Of a DNA stretch of 64,000 bases, positions 26,616 through 35,086 are shown piece by piece. How positions within the stretch are numbered: position 1 is the first letter of the stretch; the number at the start of each line of letters is the position of its first letter. Source of the DNA: Dyella acidiphila (GTDB lineage Bacteria > Pseudomonadota > Gammaproteobacteria > Xanthomonadales > Rhodanobacteraceae). The stretch covers positions 144,340 through 208,339 of the forward strand of contig NZ_JACZZA010000009.1 of NCBI RefSeq assembly GCF_014863405.1, in the 5' to 3' direction. A program made the translations under genes and the position numbers. The notes under the pieces were generated by a model. The model was given only the letters and a program-made list of their open reading frames with translations, was not told the origin of the DNA and did not search any database.

Positions 26616-27494
26616 TCAATTACGTTGCCACTGCTGCGCAGCATCCTTGGCAAAGTCGCGATAGCTGCGCGGCGCATGGCCAAGCAGCTTGGTCAGCCGG
26701 GCCACTTCATCGGCGGTGGCCGCGGCGCCATCGCTTTGATAGCGGTCCATCATCAAGCGCAGATCCAGCGCCTGCCAGGCCGGCACCATGCTCTTCATGC
26801 GCTTTTCCAGCGTAAGCGTGTCGTTGCCGCCGTAGCGGATCTCGCGTCCCAGCGCATCGCTCCAGATCTTGGCCAGCGCGTTACCCGACAGCACATCCGG
26901 TCCCACCAGCGCATAGGTTTCGCGCGGCAGCGGTGCGGCGGCGTGTTCGCGGCGCAGCAGTTCGGCGGCGGCGGCTTCGGCGATATCGCGGATATCCACC
27001 ATCGAGATGCCACGGTCGCCGACCGGCATGCCGTAGACGCCGGCTTGCAACAGCGGATCTTTCTGGCGCAGGTCGTTCTGGATGAAGTACGCCGGGCGCA
27101 GCACGGTCGCCGGCAGGTCGAGTGCTTCGATCATCCGCTCGGCCGTTTCCTTGCTGGCGAAGTGCGGCACGTCGGCATAGGTGTCGCCCTTGTACACCGA
27201 CAGATAGACGATGCCCTTGACGCCGGACTCACGTGCCACCGCCAGCGCCTGCATTGCCTGGGTCAGTTCGTCGGCGACATTGGGCACCAGCAGAAACAAG
27301 GTGCTGACGCCGTCGAGTGCGGCGCGGAACGCATCCACGTCGGACAGGTCGCCGGCCACGGCGCTGACGCCGGCGGGCAGCTGGGCTTTGGCGGGGGAGC
27401 GGGTGAGGGCGCGAAGCTGCGCACCGCTGCCGCTCAACTGGTTCAAAACCTGCGAACCGATGGTGCCGGTACTGCCGGTGATCAAGATGCTCAT
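26616..27494 (-). CDS. NmrA-like NAD(P)-binding oxidoreductase
   Basis: 292 aa. MSILITGSTGTIGSQVL is the NAD(P) site of atypical SDRs; LRPAYFIQNDL and the absence of a YxxxK place it in the NmrA/QOR2-like group. The ATG at 27494 follows TGAGGAG. Divergent from a LysR gene, suggesting an effector-responsive pair. It could be a quinone reductase or a redox-sensing regulator. Confidence 0.85.
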   Translation of the reverse strand: MSILITGSTGTIGSQVLNQLSGSGAQLRALTRSPAKAQLPAGVSAVAGDLSDVDAFRAALDGVSTLFLLVPNVADELTQAMQALAVARESGVKGIVYLSVYKGDTYADVPHFASKETAERMIEALDLPATVLRPAYFIQNDLRQKDPLLQAGVYGMPVGDRGISMVDIRDIAEAAAAELLRREHAAAPLPRETYALVGPDVLSGNALAKIWSDALGREIRYGGNDTLTLEKRMKSMVPAWQALDLRLMMDRYQSDGAAATADEVARLTKLLGHAPRSYRDFAKDAAQQWQRN

Positions 27495-27548
27495 GGCGAA
27501 ACTCCTCAAGGTGTGACGTTGAAAGATGGGGCAGGCACACGGTAAGGG

Positions 27549-27602
27549 GTTTCATAGTTGGCTAGAAGTCGACAATAATTGGATAGGTCGTTTCATATTT
27601 GG
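27549..27602. promoter_or_regulatory. Direct repeat in LysR/NmrA intergenic region
   Basis: GTTTCATAGTTGG (27549-27561) and GTTTCATATTTGG (27590-27602) differ at one position and are 41 bases apart, about four helical turns, just before the LysR ATG. A candidate regulator-binding pair. Confidence 0.45.
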
Positions 27603-27610
27603 AACACGTT

Positions 27611-28510
27611 ATGGATCTGCAAGCGCTGAAGGACTTCGCCCTGGTGGCGACTCACGGCGGCTTCGGCCGCGCTGCCCGCGCCTCCGGCCGTTCCAAGGCC
27701 ACGCTCTCGCGCCGGGTCACCGAGCTGGAGCAAAGCCTGGGTGTGCGCCTGATCGAGCGCGGCACGCAAAGCCTGCGGCTCACCGATGAGGGGCGCGCGC
27801 TGCACGAGCGCACGCACGGACCGTTGGCGGAAATTGCCGAGGCGGAGGAAGTGGTGACCCTGGGCGCATCGGTGCCGCGCGGACGCCTGCGGGTCAGCGC
27901 ACCGGTGCTGCTGGCGCATGTGGCGCTGGGGCGCGTGGCCGCGCGTTTTGCGCTGGCCTATCCCGAAGTGCAACTGGAAATCGTGGCGGAAGATCGCAAG
28001 GCCGACCCGGTGGAAGACGGCTTCGACCTGGTCATCCGGGTCAATCCTTCACCGGATGAGCGACTGGTAGGCCGGCGCGTTCTGGACGATCAGCGTCTGC
28101 TCGTTGCACATCCGGACATCCCCATGCCGTCACCGCCCGGCAAAGACGAGGAAGCGCCCGGTATCCGAGCCGTGCTCGGCGCGATGGTGTCGTCCGACGT
28201 GGTGTGGCGATTCCATAACGATGCCGGCGTGGAATACGCGATCAAGCCGCTGGCGGCGTTGCGTCTTTCATCGCTGTTGATGGTGCGCGAGGCTGTGCTT
28301 GCCGGGGCGGGCGTTGCGCTGTTGCCCAAGCTGCTGGTTGAGGACGACGTTGCTGCGGGGCGCCTCGCGCAATGGGGAACGGATGCGCTACCGCCAGTGG
28401 AAGTGTGGGCCTTGCGCAATTCGCGCCGCCTGGTGGGCGCGAAAGTGCGCGTGTTTCTGGATGCGATCGAGCAGGCCTTTCCCGGTCGCCGTTTCGTGCC
28501 GCCGGCTTAG
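27611..28510 (+). CDS. LysR-family transcriptional regulator
   Basis: 299 aa. MDLQALKDFALVATHGGFGR with RSKATLSRRVTELEQSLGVRLIERG is the LysR HTH; the rest is the effector domain. The start at 27611 is preferred to the TTG four codons earlier. Divergent from the NmrA-like gene. Confidence 0.92.
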   Translation: MDLQALKDFALVATHGGFGRAARASGRSKATLSRRVTELEQSLGVRLIERGTQSLRLTDEGRALHERTHGPLAEIAEAEEVVTLGASVPRGRLRVSAPVLLAHVALGRVAARFALAYPEVQLEIVAEDRKADPVEDGFDLVIRVNPSPDERLVGRRVLDDQRLLVAHPDIPMPSPPGKDEEAPGIRAVLGAMVSSDVVWRFHNDAGVEYAIKPLAALRLSSLLMVREAVLAGAGVALLPKLLVEDDVAAGRLAQWGTDALPPVEVWALRNSRRLVGAKVRVFLDAIEQAFPGRRFVPPA

Positions 28511-28532
28511 CGCCGGCGGCTGCATACGACCA

Positions 28533-29045
28533 TCAGGCTTGTGCGCGCCTGGGCAGCTTCCAGTCCGGCCGGATGAAATGGCAGGTGTAGCCGTCCGGAT
28601 AGCGCTCCAGATAATCCTGATGTTCCGGCTCTGCCTCCCAGAACGGGCCGGCCGGCGCGATTTCCGTTACCACCTTGCCGGGCCACAGGCCCGAGGCATT
28701 CACGTCGGCCACGGTGTCTTCGGCGATGTGCCGCTGCTCATCGCCGAGATAAAAAATGGCCGAGCGATAGCTGCTGCCCAGGTCGTTGCCCTGGCGGTTG
28801 CGGGTGGTCGGATCGTGGATCTGGAAGAAGAACTCCAGGATCTGCCGGTAGCTGATCCGGCTCGGATCGAACACGATCTCGATCGCTTCGGCATGCGTGC
28901 CATGGTTGCGATAGGTGGCGTTGGCCACATCGCCGCCGCTGTAGCCCACGCGGGTCGACAGCACACCCGGGTAGCGCCGCAGCAAATCCTGCATGCCCCA
29001 AAAGCAGCCGCCGGCGAGGATCGCGGTGTCGGTTTGCGTCGTCAT
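28533..29045 (-). CDS. msrA: Peptide-methionine (S)-S-oxide reductase MsrA
   Basis: 170 aa. Catalytic Cys in AGGCFWGMQ, followed by family motifs GYSGGD, NYR-like [19 protein letters not shown] and IFYLGDEQ. It repairs methionine-S-sulfoxide in proteins or free methionine with thioredoxin. A second Cys near the C terminus ([12 protein letters not shown]) could serve as the resolving residue. Stands alone, beside a DyP peroxidase across a REP palindrome. Confidence 0.95.
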   Translation of the reverse strand: MTTQTDTAILAGGCFWGMQDLLRRYPGVLSTRVGYSGGDVANATYRNHGTHAEAIEIVFDPSRISYRQILEFFFQIHDPTTRNRQGNDLGSSYRSAIFYLGDEQRHIAEDTVADVNASGLWPGKVVTEIAPAGPFWEAEPEHQDYLERYPDGYTCHFIRPDWKLPRRAQA

Positions 29046-29125
29046 GGTGGTATCCCTCAGGTCTGTGCGCCGGATATTGTGCTACCGATGCCTAATGCAA
29101 GGCGTCATGGTCTGCTACCCCTCAC

Positions 29126-29203
29126 CGTCATCCCGGCGCAGGCCGGGACCCAGTGTCTTTTGCTGCACAAAGTCGCTGGCTCCCAGCCTGCGCCGGGATG
29201 ACG
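29126..29203. repeat. REP-type palindromic element
   Basis: Perfect 18-bp arms (29126-29143 and 29186-29203, CGTCATCCCGGCGCAGGC) around a 42-base centre, between divergent msrA and DyP genes. Same type as the elements at 39.1 and 50 kb but a different core. Confidence 0.8.
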
Positions 29204-29258
29204 CTGAGGCTATAGTGCGGATCTTCACGTCGTCCAGGCCTCTTCAGAGGAACGCACA

Positions 29259-30188
29259 GTGACCAGCGCGATGCCCCAACCCGTCACCGCCAAGCTGACG
29301 CACGCGGCCATTTTTTTAGTGGTAAGCCTCAAGCCCGAGCCAGATGCCAAGGCCAGCGTGCATGCACTATGCGGCGATCTGCCCGGCTTGCTGCGCGGCA
29401 TCGGTTTTCGCAATCCGGACCGGCGCCTGTCCTGCGTGATGGGTTTCGGTTCCGCCGCATGGGATCGCTTGTTCGGCGCGCCGCGCCCGGCGCAACTGCA
29501 TCCCTTCCGCGAGATCAAGGGTGTGCATCATGCACCGTCCACCCCGGGCGACATGCTGTTTCATATCCGCGCCACGCATATGGACCTGTGCTTCGAGCTG
29601 GCGGCGCAGATCATGCAGCGGCTCGGCGATGCCGCCGTGGCCGAGGACGAAGTGCACGGCTTCAAATATTTCGACGAACGCGACCTGCTCGGTTTCGTCG
29701 ACGGCACCGAAAATCCGGTCGACCAGGAAGCGGTCGACGCCACCATCGTCGGTAACGAAGATGCTGCCTTTGCCGGCGGCAGCTATGTGATCGTGCAGAA
29801 ATACCTGCACGACTTGAAGGCATGGAATGCGCTGCCGGTCGAGCAGCAGGAAAAGATCGTCGGCCGCAAGAAGCTTTCCGATATCGAATTGGACGAAGCC
29901 GCCAAGCCCAGCTACGCGCACAACGTGCTCACCAGCATCGAAGAGAACGGCGAGGAACTGCAGATCGTGCGCGACAACATGCCCTTCGGCGAAGTCGGCA
30001 AGGGCGAGTTCGGCACGTATTTCATCGGCTATGCGCGCTCGCCCGCGCGGATCGAGCAGATGTTGAGCAACATGTTCATCGGCAAGCCGCCGGGCAATTA
30101 CGATCGCCTGCTGGATTTCAGCAAGGCAGTAACCGGCGCGCTGTTCTTCGTGCCCTCGATGAGCTTTCTCGAGCAGTTGCAGGCGTAG
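29259..30188 (+). CDS. Dyp-type haem peroxidase (YfeX-like)
   Basis: 309 aa. The DyP signature GFVDGTENP holds the catalytic Asp; the proximal haem His is likely in KPSYAHNVL and the distal Arg in GYARSPARIEQML. No signal peptide, so cytosolic, like the YfeX/DypB group. It oxidises dyes, phenols or porphyrinogens with peroxide. The GTG at 29259 sits behind AGAGGAA; MPQPV at 29271 is the alternative start. Confidence 0.92.
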   Translation: MTSAMPQPVTAKLTHAAIFLVVSLKPEPDAKASVHALCGDLPGLLRGIGFRNPDRRLSCVMGFGSAAWDRLFGAPRPAQLHPFREIKGVHHAPSTPGDMLFHIRATHMDLCFELAAQIMQRLGDAAVAEDEVHGFKYFDERDLLGFVDGTENPVDQEAVDATIVGNEDAAFAGGSYVIVQKYLHDLKAWNALPVEQQEKIVGRKKLSDIELDEAAKPSYAHNVLTSIEENGEELQIVRDNMPFGEVGKGEFGTYFIGYARSPARIEQMLSNMFIGKPPGNYDRLLDFSKAVTGALFFVPSMSFLEQLQA

Positions 30189-30346
30189 TCGGCGTGACGG
30201 ATGTGTGAAGGTTTTTCAATTGCTTCCAGCACTGTTGCCGCACGCGCGCGCATGCAACCGTGCTGGCACGATTGACGCAAAGCAGTGCCCGCGAGTGGGG
30301 AGGGTAGGCACCCGGGCATTCCTTCACGCAGACCAAGGACCTTGTC

Positions 30347-32545
30347 ATGCCGAGCATGCTTCGTGGACGCTTTTCCCCGTATGTCGCACTGGCCGCCTGC
30401 GCGTTGGCGCTGCCGGCGGCCGCACAGACCGATGCACCGCCGCCGACGCGCACAGCGGATGTCACCGAGCAGCTGTTCGGCCATACCTTGCATGATCCTT
30501 ACCGCTGGATGGAGGGCGAGCACAACGCCGAGTTCCAGCATTGGCTGGCCGCCCAGGGCGACTACACACGCGTCAGGCTCGATGCACTGCCGAGCCTGAA
30601 GGGCTGGCAGGAAGATCTGCAAAAGGTCGGCGAGACCGCCGTGGTGCATCGTGCCCAGCGTTATGTGCACGGCATGCTGTTTTTCATTCGCCAGACCGCC
30701 GACGGCAACGGCACGCTGATGGTGCGCGCCGCCGGTGGCGCCGAGCGTGTGCTGCTTGATCCGGCCAGCTTGACCGGCGATGGCGGCCACGCCTCGATCA
30801 CCAACTATTCGCCCTCGCCGGACGGCAGCAAGGTGGCGGTGGATATCGATCACGGCGGCACCGAAGTCACGCGCCTGGAAGTGCTCGATGTGCGCAGCGG
30901 TAAGCCCACCGGTGATGCAGTGGAACCGGTCTGGGGCGAATTCAACGCCGACTGGCTGCCTGACGGCAGTGGCTTCGCCTACACCCAGATGGCGCCGCCG
31001 GCGCAGCGCACCGGCGGCGATCCGCTGCAGGATATGCGCCTGCGCATGCACCGGCTGGGCACGCCCGCGGCGCGGGATCCGATCCTGCTGCGCGCCGGTA
31101 AAGGGGAGGGCACCAATGCGTCGTTCATGCTGCCGTCCAATCATTTTCCGGATATCGTCTTTCCGGCCGGCTCGCGCTGGGCGCTGGGCATGGACCAGAG
31201 CGCGCAAGCCGAACAACGCTATTGCGTCACCCTGCAGACCGATGCGGTGAAGCCCGGCGCCAAGTGGCGCTGCATCGCCGAGCTGAGCGACCAGGTGCAC
31301 GAAGCCGCCATTCACGGCGATACGCTTTATCTGGCTTCCGCCAAGAGCCGTTCCAACGGCGAACTGCTGGCGCTGGATCTGTCGCGTCCGGATGCCACGA
31401 TCAAGGATGCGCGCTCGATCCTGCCGCTGCAGGACGACGACATGCTGATCAACTTCAGCCTCAACGACACGCAGATGGTGGCGCCCGCGCGCGATGCCTT
31501 GTATGTGAAAGTGTCGCGCAACGGCATCGACGGCATCCGCCGCATCGACTACCGCAGCGGCCAGGTGCAGGCGCTGCCGATGCCGCTGTCCGGCGGCGCA
31601 TCGCTGTTCCACGCCGACGATAACGAAGATGGCTTCCTGCTCGAACTGCGCGGCTGGACCACGCCGCCCAAGTCATGGCGCTACGATCCGGCCGCGCGCG
31701 TCATGCGCAGTCTCGGCCAGGATGAAGCCAGCCCGGCCGACTACAGCATGATCGAAGCCACCGAGACCGAACTGGTCAGCAAGGATGGCACGCATGTGCC
31801 GCTCACCATCCTGCATCGCAAAGACGCCAAGCTGGACGGTTCGCATCGCGCCATTCTGTTTGGCTACGGCAGCTATGGTTTGTCGCTGGTGCCGTCGTTC
31901 AAGCCGGTGCGGCTGGAATGGGTCAAGCGCGGCAATGTGTTTGCGTATGCGCACGTGCGCGGCGGCGGCGAGAAGGGCGAAGCCTGGCACGCGGGTGGCA
32001 AAGGGCCGAACAAGCACAAGGGCGTGGAGGATTTCGTCGCCGGTGTAGCGCGATTGAGCGAACTCGGCTACAGCCGGCCGCAGCGCACGGGGCTGATTTC
32101 CGGCAGCGCCGGCGGTCTGCTGATCGGCGGCGCGGTGGTGAATTATCCCAGCCAGTTCGGTGCGGCGATCATCCTGGTCGGCATGCTCAATCCGGTGCGC
32201 CTGATGCAGGCGCCTAATGGCGCCAACCAGATCGGCGAAATGGGCGATCCGCGCAAGGCGGAGGATTTCCCGTCGATCCTGGCGATGGATGCCTACCAGC
32301 AGATCCGTCCGCATACCGCCTATCCGGCGGTGCTGCTCAGCGTCGGTCTCAACGACAGTCGCGTGGCGCCGTGGCAGACCGGCAAATTCGCCGCGCGCCT
32401 GCGCGCTGCCGACACCAGCGGCCGCCCGGTATGGATCCGCACCGACGTCAACGGCGGTCACGGCATCCAGGTTTCGGCCGGCTCCGAAGCGGCGGAATTC
32501 GCCGATATCTACGCTTTTCTGGATGCGCAATTGCCGGCGCCCTGA
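30347..32545 (+). CDS. Prolyl oligopeptidase family serine peptidase (S9A), exported
   Basis: 732 aa. Signal peptide (SPYVALAACALALPAAAQ), N-terminal beta-propeller with LHDPYRWMEGEHNAEFQHWL, then the hydrolase domain with RGGGEKGEAWHAGGKG, nucleophile Ser in ISGSAGGLLIG (Ala replaces the common Asn), Asp in VGLNDSRV and His in NGGHGI. It cleaves short peptides, probably after proline, in the periplasm. Monocistronic. Confidence 0.92.
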   Translation: MPSMLRGRFSPYVALAACALALPAAAQTDAPPPTRTADVTEQLFGHTLHDPYRWMEGEHNAEFQHWLAAQGDYTRVRLDALPSLKGWQEDLQKVGETAVVHRAQRYVHGMLFFIRQTADGNGTLMVRAAGGAERVLLDPASLTGDGGHASITNYSPSPDGSKVAVDIDHGGTEVTRLEVLDVRSGKPTGDAVEPVWGEFNADWLPDGSGFAYTQMAPPAQRTGGDPLQDMRLRMHRLGTPAARDPILLRAGKGEGTNASFMLPSNHFPDIVFPAGSRWALGMDQSAQAEQRYCVTLQTDAVKPGAKWRCIAELSDQVHEAAIHGDTLYLASAKSRSNGELLALDLSRPDATIKDARSILPLQDDDMLINFSLNDTQMVAPARDALYVKVSRNGIDGIRRIDYRSGQVQALPMPLSGGASLFHADDNEDGFLLELRGWTTPPKSWRYDPAARVMRSLGQDEASPADYSMIEATETELVSKDGTHVPLTILHRKDAKLDGSHRAILFGYGSYGLSLVPSFKPVRLEWVKRGNVFAYAHVRGGGEKGEAWHAGGKGPNKHKGVEDFVAGVARLSELGYSRPQRTGLISGSAGGLLIGGAVVNYPSQFGAAIILVGMLNPVRLMQAPNGANQIGEMGDPRKAEDFPSILAMDAYQQIRPHTAYPAVLLSVGLNDSRVAPWQTGKFAARLRAADTSGRPVWIRTDVNGGHGIQVSAGSEAAEFADIYAFLDAQLPAP

Positions 32546-32644
32546 GCGGCACCACGCGGCATCGTAACCTCCACGGCAGCTCGCCGTGGAGGTCAGCTCT
32601 CAAGTGTCGCTTGACGGGATTGATCGCCGCACGCAGCGCCGTTT

Positions 32645-33388
32645 TTACTGCGAAGCCACCCAGGCCAACGCATCCGCACCGGCCGGCGTGCGCATCGGGC
32701 AGTCCGGATCGGTGGCGGCGCGCCACACCGCTTCGGCTACGTCCTGCGACCGGGTGACGACGGTGTCCTGCTGCCAGCCGGCGAAAACCTTCTGCACCAG
32801 CTCGGCATAAGCTTCCGGAAAACCGGCTTGCATGCGCGGCTGCGCGTTCTCGCCGAAGCGCGTTTCCGGCGACCGTCCCGGCAACACCAATCGTGCGCGT
32901 ACATGGAACGGCGCCAGTTCCAGCGCCAGCGATTCGGTAAATGCATTCACCGCGGCCTTGCTGGCGGTGTAGACGGAAAGCAGCGGCAGCGGACGCAAGG
33001 TTACCGAGGAGGTGACATTGACGATCGCGCCGGATTGGCGTTGGCGAAATTGCGGCAGCAATGCCTGGGTCATGGCGATCGTGCCCAGCGTATTGGTCTC
33101 CAATACCTCGCGTGCAATCGCCATCGACACTCCTTCGAGCGCATTGAGCACCCCGATGCCGGCGTTGTTGACCAGCACGTCGACAGGGCCGGCGGCGGCA
33201 ACCGCATGCTGAATGCTTTGCGCGTCGGTGACATCGAGCGGCAGTACGCGCAAGCGTTCGGAGCGTGGCAGCAGATCTTCGCGCGGCGTGCGCATGGTGG
33301 CGATTACCTGCCAGTTGCGCGCAAGGAAATACTGCGCGGTTTCCAGGCCGAAGCCGGACGAGCAACCGGTGATCAAGACAGTCTGCAT
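32645..33388 (-). CDS. SDR-family oxidoreductase
   Basis: 247 aa. TGCSSGFGLETAQYFL, NNAGIGVL and active-site YTASKAAVNAFTESL. The frame extends far upstream, but the start MQTVLITG (33388) begins the Rossmann strand properly. Divergent from an AraC-type gene 99 bases away, its probable regulator. Confidence 0.9.
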   Translation of the reverse strand: MQTVLITGCSSGFGLETAQYFLARNWQVIATMRTPREDLLPRSERLRVLPLDVTDAQSIQHAVAAAGPVDVLVNNAGIGVLNALEGVSMAIAREVLETNTLGTIAMTQALLPQFRQRQSGAIVNVTSSVTLRPLPLLSVYTASKAAVNAFTESLALELAPFHVRARLVLPGRSPETRFGENAQPRMQAGFPEAYAELVQKVFAGWQQDTVVTRSQDVAEAVWRAATDPDCPMRTPAGADALAWVASQ

Positions 33389-33487
33389 CGGGATTCCTGT
33401 GGAGGGACGGGGATGCGCAAACGATAGGTCGCGCAGCGCGGACCCACTACAATCCACAGTCCGTATTTCGTTGGCAGGAGTCCGGCC

Positions 33488-34408
33488 ATGGTCGATCCGC
33501 TCTCCGAGGTGGTCGCGTTGCTGCAGCCGGTTGCGGCGTTCTCCAAGATGGTCGACGGCGCCGGCGCCTGGCGGGTGCGCCGCGCGGAGGCGGGGCGGCC
33601 GTTCTATGGCGTGGTCCTTGACGGTGCCTGCCGACTTGCCGCGGACGGGCATGCGCCGATTGCGCTGCAATCCGGGGATTTCGTGCTGATTCCCGCGGCA
33701 CAGGGCTTCACGATGTCCAGCCTGGAGCCGTTGCTGCCGGAACAGCGGGTATCCATCCCTGCTGCGTTGCCTCATGGCGAATTCCGCATCGGCGATCCGC
33801 ATGGGCCGCCCGACGTGCGCTTGCTGATCGGCTATTGCCGCTTCGGTTCGCCGGACGCGGCGCTGTTGGTACCGCTGCTGCCGCAGCTGGTGCATGTGCG
33901 CGGCGAGCGCAGGTTGTCCACGCTGGTCAAGCTGGTGGTGGAAGAATCGCGCGAGCGGCGTCCCGCGCGCGAGGTGATCCTGGCGCGCTTGCTGGAAGTG
34001 CTGTTGATCGAAGCCCTGCGTTCTAGCGCAGGAACCGATGCATCGCCGGGCCTGTTGCGCGGACTGGCCGAGCCGCGTGTCGCCGCTGCGCTACGCCGGC
34101 TCCATGAAAGCCCGGCCCATGCCTGGACCGTGGTGCAGCTGGCGAATGAAGCGGCGCTATCGCGCTCGGCTTTCTTCGAGCGCTTCAGCCGTGCCGTGGG
34201 CGTGGCGCCGATGGAATACCTGCTCGCCTGGCGCATGGCCCTGGCCAAGAGCCTGCTGCGGCAGCAGGAGCTGGGTATCGCCGAAGTGGCGCAACGCATC
34301 GGCTACAGCTCGGCCAGCACGTTCAGCGCTGCCTTTGCGCGGCATGTGGGCATGCCGCCGACGCGCTATGCACGGGAGCGGCCGGCACCCGAGCCGGCAT
34401 CCGCATAG
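33488..34408 (+). CDS. AraC-family regulator with cupin sensor domain
   Basis: 306 aa. N-terminal cupin_6-type domain (about 1-190; ALQSGDFVLIPAAQGFTM) and C-terminal double HTH (about 205-300) with WTVVQLANEAALSRSAFFERF and GIAEVAQRIGYSSASTFSAAF. It ends directly at a strong terminator. Divergent from the SDR at 32645. Confidence 0.92.
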   Translation: MVDPLSEVVALLQPVAAFSKMVDGAGAWRVRRAEAGRPFYGVVLDGACRLAADGHAPIALQSGDFVLIPAAQGFTMSSLEPLLPEQRVSIPAALPHGEFRIGDPHGPPDVRLLIGYCRFGSPDAALLVPLLPQLVHVRGERRLSTLVKLVVEESRERRPAREVILARLLEVLLIEALRSSAGTDASPGLLRGLAEPRVAAALRRLHESPAHAWTVVQLANEAALSRSAFFERFSRAVGVAPMEYLLAWRMALAKSLLRQQELGIAEVAQRIGYSSASTFSAAFARHVGMPPTRYARERPAPEPASA

Positions 34409-34434
34409 AAAAAGGCGCCTTGCGGCGCCTTTTT
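34409..34434 (+). terminator. Rho-independent terminator
   Basis: AAAAAGGCGCC-TTGC-GGCGCCTTTTT begins right after the AraC stop. An A-tract on the left also lets it end the convergent CsbD transcript. Confidence 0.92.
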
Positions 34435-34479
34435 CCATCGTTGACGAAGTCGCAGGATGGCCTGCGTACAGCGGTTACA

Positions 34480-34656
34480 TCAATGGTCCTTGCGGGCCTC
34501 ATCTTTGGCCTTGCCGTATTCTTTCTCGGCCTTGCCTGCATGCTTCTCGATCTTGCCTTCCGCCTCGCGCACGGGGTCGTTGGTGACTTTGCCCATGCCT
34601 TCTTTCACGGCGCCCTTGATTTCGTGCTTGGTACCTTCGGTGCGATGCTTATCCAT
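34480..34656 (-). CDS. CsbD-like stress protein
   Basis: 58 aa, highly charged. MDKHRTEGTKHEIKGAVKEG then GKVTNDPVREAEGKIEKHAG are the CsbD repeats. Members are general-stress, probably intrinsically disordered proteins. The first in-frame ATG of the longer frame (34698) lacks CsbD features, so 34656 is used. Confidence 0.88.
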   Translation of the reverse strand: MDKHRTEGTKHEIKGAVKEGMGKVTNDPVREAEGKIEKHAGKAEKEYGKAKDEARKDH

Positions 34657-34909
34657 GGTCTTCCTCACTGCAGAAGTGGATGTGGGTGCATCTTGCAAAG
34701 CGAAGCGGCAGCATGAGGTGTTGCAAACGTGAACTGCGCATGCACATTTCCAAGCGGCCGTTTACGTTCGCGCCGCGCGCCTATCGACATCGGAATCACT
34801 CACCGCGTGCATCGTCGTCACCAAGGCGCGTGCACGCTGTGGTCGCGTGGCGGCGATCGAGCCCTTGCGCGCTCCCCACACGCCGACTTGAGTTACGGAG
34901 GCAAGACCC

Positions 34910-35062
34910 ATGTCACTTCTGCTCATCATCGTCCTGCTGATCATCCTGCTCGGTGCGTTGCCGTCATGGCCGTATAGCCGCAGCTGGGGTTATTACCCGT
35001 CCGGCGGCGTCGGCATAATCGTGCTGATCCTGGTTATCCTGTTGTTGCTGGGTTATCTGTAA
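34910..35062 (+). CDS. DUF3309 small membrane protein
   Basis: 50 aa, starting behind GGAGGCAAGACCC. Two hydrophobic stretches (MSLLLIIVLLIILLGALPSW and GIIVLILVILLLLGYL) flank YSRSWGYYPSGG, the pattern of DUF3309 mini-membrane proteins. Function unknown; often near stress genes such as CsbD. Confidence 0.85.
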   Translation: MSLLLIIVLLIILLGALPSWPYSRSWGYYPSGGVGIIVLILVILLLLGYL

Positions 35063-35086
35063 AGCATCCATTGCGGTGCGGGGTGG